Positions 57,288-64,000 of a DNA stretch of 64,000 nt are shown here, piece after piece; within the stretch, counting starts at the first letter, position 1, and each line of letters begins with the position of its first letter. Source of the stretch: Gnetum montanum. Lineage: Eukaryota; Streptophyta; Gnetopsida; Gnetales; Gnetaceae. Under the pieces are notes generated by a model that saw nothing but the letters and a program-made list of their open reading frames with translations, searched no databases and was not told where the DNA came from. The stretch spans positions 27,191 to 91,190 of the forward strand of contig MNCI01013660.1 in assembly GCA_015680685.1 (NCBI GenBank), read 5' to 3'. The position numbers and the translations under genes were made by a program.

Positions 57288-57292
57288 GTCTC
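57288..57292. repeat. Target-site duplication of element E, right (GTCTC)
   Basis: Partner of GTCTT at 29974-29978. Confidence 0.72.
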
Positions 57293-58130
57293 CAAGACAA
57301 AGAAAGATTCATTAGGAAACATTAAAAGATATAAGGCAAGACTTGTTGCTAAAGGATTCACTCAAAGAGAGGGAACAGATTACATGAAGACCTTTTCTCC
57401 TATATCTAAGGACTCCCTTCCTGTGATTATGGCATTGGTTGCCCATTTTGATTTTGAATTACATCATATGGATGTAAAAATGACATTCCTTAATGGTGAT
57501 CTAGAGGAAGAGGTTTATATGAAACAACCTGAAGGATTTTCCTCTAGTGGTGATGAGCAATTGGTATGTAAGCTCAAGAAATCCATATATGGATTGAAAC
57601 AGGCCTCACATCAATGGTATTTAAAATTCAATGATGTTATCACTTCATTTGGTTTTGAAGAGAACATAATGGATCAATGTATATACTAGAAGGTTAGTGG
57701 AAGAAAAATCTATTTCCTTGTCCTAAATGTGAATGATATCCTTCTTGCGACCAATGATAATGGATTTCTATACAAGGTAATGTAATTTCTCTAAGAATTT
57801 TGACATGAAGGATATGGGTGAGGCATCTTATGTCATTGGAATTAAAATCCATAGGGATAGATCTAGATGTATTCTGGGACTATCATAGGAAACCTATATC
57901 AATAAAGTTTTAGAAAGGTTTCAGATGAAAGATTGTTCATCGAGTATAGCATCTATTATGAAGGGTGACAAGTTCAATTTGAACCAATGCCCTAGGAATG
58001 ATTTAGAGAAAAGAAAAATGAGTAACATTCCATATGCTTCAGCTATTGGAAGCCTAATATATCCTCAGGTTTGCTCAAGACCTGACATTACATTTGCTAT
58101 GGGAATGTTGGGTAGATATTAGATTAATCT
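57293..58130 (+). pseudogene. Element G copia reverse transcriptase, continued
   Basis: Resumes KTKKDS, then YKARLVAKGFTQREGTDY, HHMDVKMTFLNGDLEEEVYM (motif A Asp), KQPEGF and KKSIYGLKQASHQWYLKF. The YVDD motif reads NVNDILLATND (57725-57760), so the first Tyr-Val-Asp is altered to Val-Asn-Asp. Further on are KDMGEASYVIGIKIHRDRSR, NIPYASAIGSLIYPQV and RPDITFAMGMLGRY (ending 58120), then a stop. Stops at 57687, near 57790 and at 58121 break the frame. It is the best preserved polymerase in the window. Confidence 0.9.
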
Positions 58131-58330
58131 AGGCATTGACCACTGAAGGGCTGCAAAGAAGGTGATGAGGTACCTTCCAAGGTACAAACATGCTTATGTA
58201 TAAGCACTGAATTGATGATAGTTGATCCTTTGACAAAAGGAATGCCACCAAAGTTATTTAAGGATCATGTAGTTCATATGGGACTTGGTTCTATAATGTA
58301 ATTTGTACGTACAATTTTATAGTCTTAATG
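58131..58330 (+). pseudogene. Element G RNase H, internally deleted
   Basis: DHXRAAKKVMRYLPRYKHAY (to about 58200) passes straight into LIVDPLTKGMPPKLFKDHVV (58218-58277). In copia elements about 150 residues of RNase H lie between these two phrases, so an internal deletion of about 450 bp is inferred near 58200. Confidence 0.75.
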
Positions 58331-58600
58331 AAACTCTTATTTAATTATGATATTTTCTCATATTTAGTCTATGTATACAATTATTAGTGAAAATTCACAT
58401 ATGGCAGGACCTAAAATGAACATTAGGTTTATTCATAAACTTTAGTTACCATATAAGAAATTAAGTTCAAGAGATAATGCATTGTAACACATGGAAGATA
58501 ATATTCACATTTAGAGGAACTATCATCATGATTCATATATTTATCTCTTGAAATTTGGGTTTGATGGATATTAATTTAAATATGGAGACAAGTGGGAGAA
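58331..58600 (+). other. Element G 3' untranslated region and polypurine tract
   Basis: Non-coding. It ends in GACAAGTGGGAGAA, the typical copia polypurine tract, directly before the LTR at 58601. Confidence 0.75.
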
Positions 58601-58910
58601 TGTAACCATTTATGGAAAATCAATGATTTGTAATGGTTCCATAAATATGACTATTATGGGAAACCCAATGGTTTGTAATAGTTCTATAAAAGTGATTGTT
58701 ATAGGAAGATCAACAGTTTGTAATGGTTACCACAATAGTGGTCTGATATTTGTCATTTAAACTGAAACTTGTGTAATTGACATTTTTCTAGCCTATAAAA
58801 TGTTCTTGATGGAAGAACAATGGCATTGGAAGAAATCATAGTAGTGTTACAGTCTTGGCCCCTATCACAAATGCTCAAAGTCTATATACACCATCATTGT
58901 TGAGCATCAT
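58601..58910 (+). repeat. Element G 3' LTR
   Basis: 310 bp from TGTAACCATT to GAGCATCA. Its last ~133 bp match 27149-27281. It contains three diverged short repeats of the GTAATGGTTCCATAAATATG type (58605-58735) and CCTATAAAATG near 58793. Confidence 0.85.
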
Positions 58911-59155
58911 AGAATTAGAACACTTACTACAACAAGCTCACGTAAAGGCATAAATGGTTGGAGGGAAATTTTAATTTATTTCGGCATCTTTGTTTTTTCT
59001 TGATTATTGTGACATTTGGCTATTTTTTTTGAACAATTGTTTTCAAATGGACAACTCAACCTTTAACCATACGTAAGGGTAGATGTAATATTACTAAATA
59101 CGAGGTTGCCACCATAAGGCTACTTCATTGTTTAGATGTTTAGATGTTTACTATG
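58911..59155. other. Flanking DNA right of element G, nothing recognised
   Basis: AT-rich; starts TAGAA, the presumed target duplication of G, whose left partner is lost. It ends with GATGTTTACTATG (59143-59155). Confidence 0.5.
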
Positions 59156-60517
59156 CGCCGGAGATTCGCGATTCCGGACAAATTTTCACGAACTGTTCGC
59201 GTCGGATTCGGGAGCGCATACAGAAGCATATTAAATTCGCAATGGGTACGTATTTCATAATTTCCAATGAAATTTTGTCTGGATTTGTACTTATACATTG
59301 AAATGGTCGCCTTGCCTCAAATTGTTCTTGCCTTGCATTAAAATCTTACGTGTATCTTCTGTTCTGAATCATACCGAAAATTTCATTTCATTGTTAAGCA
59401 ATCAAGATTCATGGCATCGGCATGAGACGGACCACAGAAAACAAGGGAGTATGAATAACCAAAGGCCGAAGGGGCAAGTATGGGTCATACGGAAATCAAG
59501 TTTTGGACGGGGCGTGCGAGGAAAACATTGCATTTGCATGGCTTCGCCTGCCTTTGGGAGCGTCAAAGGTTCCGCCATGACTCACATTCATGCGTGTTTA
59601 TTGTTCATTGCTGGTTTTTGCTATTTTTCTCATATCTCTGCTGAAAAAAAGAAAAAAGAAAACAAGGTCATCGTCATGGGTCATGAGTCATAACAAAACA
59701 GGGTCATGGTCATGAGTCATGAACATGATGACGGATGGATGCTTGGTCAACTATTTTAAAAATCTGTTTGCTTATAAAGCAACGAAGCCCACCGGCACAT
59801 GGTCAATGGCCATATGAAATCTCATGGTGCTCTGTTTTTACTTTCCCCTTCATCATGACTAGTGCCGATTTTTCAGGGTCTCAAAGGTTTTCAATAGGTG
59901 AGGTGAGTTCCTGGCTGTGCCTGGTGAGTTCCTGGCTGTGCCTAGTTTAGTTAAGTTGTGTCTTCTTTTAATGCAGTCATCTTCAATGTTGCCCTATGGG
60001 GCTACTCATAGGTAGTCCCTAGGGTGCTACTCACAAGTAGTTGTTAAACAAAAGTATTAGGAGACCTGATTTGTTATAAATTTGGTTGAGGCTTGAGGCT
60101 TAATTTCATTTTTGGAAATATTGGATCGAGTAACAAAAGGATTTCATTTTATTGCTGTCATTTTGGTTGTTGCAGAAATTATATGTTTGGCCAGATCATG
60201 GCTCATGAGTAAGGAAATGGATTCAATGCCCTCCATACCTTTGCAAATTTTCTTGCTTCAATTTAATGGTGATATTGCAATCTTCTATGCAATTTTTAAG
60301 CAGTAACAATATTTTGGATTTACATTGTTCTATATTTTACAATGTATTTTGATGATAATATGAGATTTAATTTTTTTAAAGATAATATATTTAAATTTTC
60401 TCAATCACGTCCCCGGCTACGAACCCGTCCCCACTTTTTTTGAGTCACACGTACCCAAACACGTTCAGAATCACGAGGATTCCTCACTTCCACGAATCGG
60501 ATTCTTTTGATGCATAG
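59156..60517. other. 1.36-kb segment between 13-bp direct repeats, unidentified
   Basis: GATGTTTACTATG (59143-59155) and GATGTTTATTATG (60518-60530) differ at one base and bracket this segment. Its two ends are GC-richer than the interior and both contain TCGGATTC. A perfect 21-bp tandem duplication lies at 59902-59943. Short frames at 59298-59693 and 59735-59950 show no family features. It could be an inserted element with a target duplication or chance similarity in AT-rich DNA. Confidence 0.3.
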
Positions 60518-60530
60518 GATGTTTATTATG

Positions 60531-61385
60531 CTGACTGTCAGCATGAGTAAAGAGGCGGCAAAAATCACCCAGCGCATAGTCCAAGGTAGGCATAGGAGTA
60601 AAGGGGAATATAGTAGGCGTAGGAGTCTAAGGCAGCGCAGGCCTTAATGGGTCTGTCCATGCCCGAGTTGTGAGGGGCTACGCAGCTGTAACGGACCAGC
60701 ACGACCCTTTGCAGGGTCTCATGGCCCCCTACAGTGCTGTGCAGGCCGTTGCAGGGCTCATGGTTCTAAAATCAACAGAGCACGCCATCGAATCATCCAT
60801 CATCCATCGGCTGCATCGTGTTGCCAAGTTTCACGGCAAAAATGATAAACACCTACCAAGTGCAAAGATATTTACGCAAGGGAGCTACATTATTCATTTT
60901 CTTTTATAAGATTTTGTCTATATCAAAACATAGGGTAATCACGGTATGTCTGGGTACATCAACGCCTAGTGTATACTACTCACTGTTCGGTATTCATATT
61001 TGTCTCTGCTGCGCATGGAATGGAGCATGCGCGGACCACTGCTACTGCTCGTTGACTGTCATAAGCTTTTAGTATCATCATCGCATCGCAGATGATGAGA
61101 TGAAAAGTGAAGCAAGAAAGAAAGGCTACTAAAGCAGCACTAGCAGACCTCAACAGGTCTCCAGAGGTGGCATTGCTATTACCATTGACAGCCGTTGCCA
61201 TATCAGAGAAGTTTCATACACACAGATAAAACAGCGGCAGAGCATAGCATAATTAAGATAGTACTGGAAAACTAGCACTAGCATTAACATTATTTCATTG
61301 TGCATTTTATTATAATTTAGAAAAAAGAACCTCTTTGAATTTCAACAGAATGATCATCCTATATCTTTGGAAATATGGGTTATTT
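60531..61385. other. Unassigned, partly GC-rich DNA
   Basis: 60560-60800 is clearly more GC-rich than its surroundings. An open frame at 60670-60909 (+) reads MRGYAAVTDQHDPLQGLMAP, and one at 60980-61201 (minus) opens MATAVNGNSNATSGDLLRSA. The second has the feel of a real protein start, but I recognise neither and see no downstream exon. Confidence 0.25.
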
Positions 61386-61755
61386 TCATGCATGGCTCAA
61401 TCAGAATATATCATTCTAAACATAGTAGCTTCCTGTTGGTGTAGGCATCAGATGAAAAATCTGGAAAATTTGAGGGGATGCTGCTTGCTGGGCAACTAGG
61501 GGGAATCAGTGATGAAGATAAGCATGGAACCAGAAGCACTGTAAGGTTGACAGTCAATGGTGATGATGTTACGCTTGAATTGCTGAAATAGGGGAGATGT
61601 GAGCTTAGCCACGACGCCCTGGATGCTTTTTATTTTCTGGCCTTTACATGTGAGTAAGGGTTGATCTTGGTACAACATTCCCAGGCTAGCTGTGTTACTA
61701 TTGAAAATGTTGTAGTAATGCCCACAAATGTCCTATCCATTGTATCTGGATCCAT
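61386..61755 (-). pseudogene. NTF2 (nuclear transport factor 2) processed pseudogene
   Basis: NTF2 imports Ran-GDP into the nucleus. The complement begins MDPDTMDRTFVG; one base is missing after the Gly codon, and the reading continues in the next frame as HYYNIFNSN. It then reads MLYQDQPLLTCKGQKIKSIQ, GVVAKLTSPLFQQFKRNI, ASGSMLIFITDS, a stop, and in a further frame FHLMPTPTGSYYV and NDIF with stops. The whole ~123-residue protein is covered from start to end with no intron, which plant NTF2 genes have, so it is a retrocopy. No poly(A) tail is evident. A 170-residue open frame over 61630-62142 is a by-product of the frameshift. Confidence 0.88.
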
Positions 61756-62448
61756 CTCTGATCCGATCCGATTTTCATAGAAGAAAAAAGGACAAATGCA
61801 ACATTGCTCTGATTGGATTCGTATTTTGAGGCTTTTTTTATATACCAATAGTTGTGGTATAGTGTAAGTATTGGATGTCATGTGGAAACCCAGAATGGTG
61901 TTATTTTGGGGTTCCAAATGTGGACTAAGCTGGCCCAGCGCAGTCATGGAAATCCTCAGCGTAGTTGGCTTTGTAACATTATTTTGGATGGATTTTTTTC
62001 CACTATTTGGCTTTCTAAAGTCACCGGGAATCCTGGGAAGATGTGGAGGTTGTAAAATGGTAGTTTGAAGAATTCTTGTTGTTTTTCCTACCCAATCCCA
62101 ATTGGAAATCTTGAAGTCACTCGGTTTCTCGAGCGTAATCATAGTTTGGAAAATGGTAAGTTTTGTCTTGAATTTTTTTAATTTACGACGTTAAAATTTA
62201 TTATTTATTAGAAAGGGCAGTTAATAAGAACCCTCTGAGAATTATTAAGATCTTAACAGTAAAAGCAAAAAATTTGTTGCTGAAATCAACATATCTTAAT
62301 GAAATTCCCATATTTTCAAAACGATTGGAATTGAGTGCACAAACAAATATCGACGTTTACCAATTGCATCCATCTTGGGAATCAAAGAATTAAAATTCTC
62401 TACAATCCCTAATCCACCATGACTGTCAAAGTTGGTACTTCTCATGGT
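61756..62448. other. Spacer between the two pseudogenes, nothing recognised
   Basis: Open frames at 61852-62068 (+) and the upstream part of 61756-62142 (minus) have no recognisable motif. Confidence 0.4.
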
Positions 62449-63225
62449 TTATGCTACCTTTGATTTTAATTTTACTTCCTCCATCTTCGCCTTTATGAGT
62501 GAGTAGAGTGCAACACCAGCTATTGCTATGCTTGTTCCAATCATAGTTTGGGTTGAAATTTTGTTTCCAAACACTACAATTGAAAATCCAATAACACCCA
62601 TTTCAAGACATTGCCAACTGCAAGAGTTAGTGGGATCACACAGACATTGCCAACTGCAAGAGTTAGTGGGATCACACGCTCCAATGTGTTGTTAGCAACC
62701 TAGTTGTAAAGGCGATAGAACGTTCCAACCCAGAAGAGATCGGAAAGGAATTTGCCCATGCCAACTTTAGCAATGGCATCGACAATGTTGTTCTGAGCCA
62801 ATTTTTGGCCCTTCAATAAGAATCATAGGAGGAAGGCACATGAACATGGAGATAATTGAAATATATGCACATACATTTTTTTTGTCCATGCCTATCATGG
62901 CTTTTTCCGAATATATGTTTCTGTATGTGTGAAATTATTGCACTAATAAAACCAATCCAATTAAAGGAAAATTCTATCAATGAGGCCACAAACACAAGTC
63001 CCACTGATAGCCATAATGGCACAAAAATAGTATGTCCAAGTACAAATTAGGAAGCCGTAGCATTGAAGAAAGGCTCTAGAGGTTTAATTGTTTGAGTGAA
63101 TGAAACAGCAATTGTCACAAATGACACATTTCTCATCACATGGCTTGAAGAATGAAAAAACGCCACAGGCACAAGCAACCAAAAGAGTTCAATGGCATCA
63201 AAGCACATTTTGGAAGACTAGGCTG
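62449..63225 (-). pseudogene. Plastid triose-phosphate/phosphate translocator (TPT) processed pseudogene, 5'-truncated
   Basis: TPT exchanges triose phosphate for phosphate across the chloroplast inner envelope. The complement reads in order [40 protein letters not shown], a stop, [34 protein letters not shown], then after frameshifts [40 protein letters not shown], a stop in [60 protein letters not shown] and a final stop. This is the C-terminal ~60% of the protein with no introns, although plant TPT genes have many. Lesions: two Gln-to-stop changes, several frameshifts, a 4-base deletion after VLK, and a 36-bp tandem duplication (62606-62677). Confidence 0.9.
62606..62677. repeat. 36-bp perfect tandem duplication inside the TPT pseudogene
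   Basis: AGACATTGCCAACTGCAAGA... is present at 62606-62641 and 62642-62677 without a difference, so it is recent relative to the rest of the decay. It duplicates 12 codons in frame. Confidence 0.9.
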
Positions 63226-63234
63226 GGCCACACA

Positions 63235-63580
63235 CATGACTATGATGGGCTAGCATAGCCATGCAATCCCCTAGAGTAATTGGGATTAAGAAATTGAATT
63301 TTCATATGACTATGCTAGGTTAGCGTAGCTATTCAATTTCCCTAGTGTAATTGGGATTAGAAAATTGAATTTCCACATGTCTATGTTGGGTTAGTGTAGC
63401 CATGCAATTCCCCTAGCCTAGTTGGGATTAGAAAACTGAATTTCCACATGACTACGCTAGGTTAGCGTAGCCATGCAATCCCCCAGCATAGTTGGGATTA
63501 GAAAATTAAATTTCCACATGACTATGCTAGGTTAGCATAGCCATGAAATCCCCTTGGCGTAGTCGAGATCAGAAAATGAC
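63235..63580. repeat. Five-copy tandem repeat, unit 70-71 bp, with internal palindrome
   Basis: Units start (at ATGAC/ATGTC) at 63236, 63306, 63377, 63448 and 63518. Each has CTATGCTAGGTTAGCATAG-like sequence, CCATGCAATCCCC, TTGGGATTAGAAAATTGAA and TTTCCACATG. The core in unit 4 is CTACGCTA-GGT-TAGCGTAG, a perfect 8-bp palindrome with a 3-bp centre. Confidence 0.92.
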
Positions 63581-64000
63581 AAGTTTTAACTAAAAACTAA
63601 ATTTTTGGCAATATCGGGTTTGATAGATGTATCTCTTTGAGAATTTCCTATATTTAAAGATTGAACAATTCTTATATTACTACGGCTACTATTACTAATT
63701 GAGGAGGCTTTAGCTGCATCTACGAAATTGTCATTACCATCCCTTGCAAGTTCCTGTCTCCCACATCCAAAACCTACGATGTTGCAACTTGTTCTTGTAA
63801 ATCCTCTAGTTTGTCAATGGGAATTAAAGGAACCATAGGATGTTCATGAAAATTGTTATTTTTGTCAGTTTCCTAAGGCTCTACAAGCCATGGTGGGATA
63901 GCAAATGGATGGTAATGCGAGGTTGTGCCTAAGCTTTGCCATGTAGTAGTGTAGCAGGCCCCACTACCAGCTGGTATGTGCATTTACTAAGAACAAGGTT
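63581..64000. other. Unassigned right edge; possible gene fragment on the minus strand
   Basis: The complement of about 63830-63960 reads TTTWQSLGTTSHYHPFAIPP then HEHPMVPLIPIDKLEDLQEQ with stops in between. The composition looks like a plant protein but I do not recognise it. Confidence 0.25.

Larger units (their letters stand above)
27149..58910 (+). mobile_element. Element G: Ty1/copia LTR retrotransposon, interrupted
   Basis: Order LTR - gag - (protease) - integrase - RT - RNase H remnant - PPT - LTR is that of Ty1/copia (integrase before RT). It occupies 27149-29978 and 57288-58910; the gap is element E with F inside. The left LTR is truncated to its last ~133 bp; the right LTR (58601-58910) is complete. 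The reading WVF|KTKKDS is cut between 29978 and 57288 and flanked by GTCTT/GTCTC, the duplication from E's insertion. Confidence 0.9.

Noticed and set aside
61630-62142. 170-residue open frame on the minus strand
   Set aside because: Only its internal MDPDTMDRTF part corresponds to a real protein (NTF2 start); upstream and downstream parts are a frameshift artefact with no motif.
1-64000. tRNA, rRNA and snRNA genes
   Set aside because: No cloverleaf with intact A/B boxes or rRNA core sequence was seen; the tRNA-like signals are primer-binding sites only.

Overview
The window is plant nuclear DNA made almost entirely of old, decayed, nested LTR retrotransposons. The last ~5 kb carries two intron-less pseudocopies of ordinary plant genes. 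The plant assignment rests on Athila-like Ty3/gypsy elements primed by tRNA-Asp, a Tat-like Ty3/gypsy element with an antisense reading frame, a Ty1/copia element with the plant-type gag zinc knuckle, and pseudocopies of plant NTF2 and the plastid triose-phosphate translocator. High decay, LTR pairs diverged by roughly 10-20% by eye, and several nesting levels suggest a large, slowly purged genome such as a gymnosperm's; that is an inference. I see no intact cellular gene, rRNA, tRNA or CRISPR array.

Layout. 1-9271: element A, an Athila-like gypsy on the + strand with LTR end, PBS, gag, protease, RT, RNase H, integrase, long 3' region and 3' LTR; its 5' LTR start lies left of the window. 9272-10850 and 25292-26500: the 3' end of a second copy, B. 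B is interrupted by a 14.4-kb block (10851-25291) flanked by a perfect 5-bp duplication AGGAT. The block is two relatives fused head-to-head: C (minus strand, gag-pol) and D (plus strand, gag only), joined through a 69-bp LTR remnant with a primer-binding site on each side. 26501-27148: fragment of an unidentified element.

27149-58910: Ty1/copia element G (+). Its RT is split at 29978/57288 by element E, an Athila-like gypsy (minus, 29979-57287). E's 3' LTR is in turn split at 30648/46343 by element F, a 15.7-kb Tat-like element (minus, 30649-46342). F has 1.6-kb LTRs, gag and protease but no recognisable RT, and carries an intron-bearing reading frame on its antisense strand.

58911-64000: mixed low-copy-looking DNA with an NTF2 pseudogene (61386-61755, minus), a triose-phosphate/phosphate translocator pseudogene (62449-63225, minus), and a five-copy ~71-bp tandem repeat with an internal palindrome (63235-63580).

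The most striking signal is in the U3 part of the Athila-like LTRs. Short palindromic boxes (GATATC in A-D) recur with exact 14-bp periodicity, with one or two 19-22-bp gaps, and the last box starts exactly 24 bp upstream of TATAAATA in all four LTRs. Element E keeps the spacing but uses a different box (ATCAAT/ATCGAT type). This looks like a phased promoter array that expands, contracts and changes motif between subfamilies.
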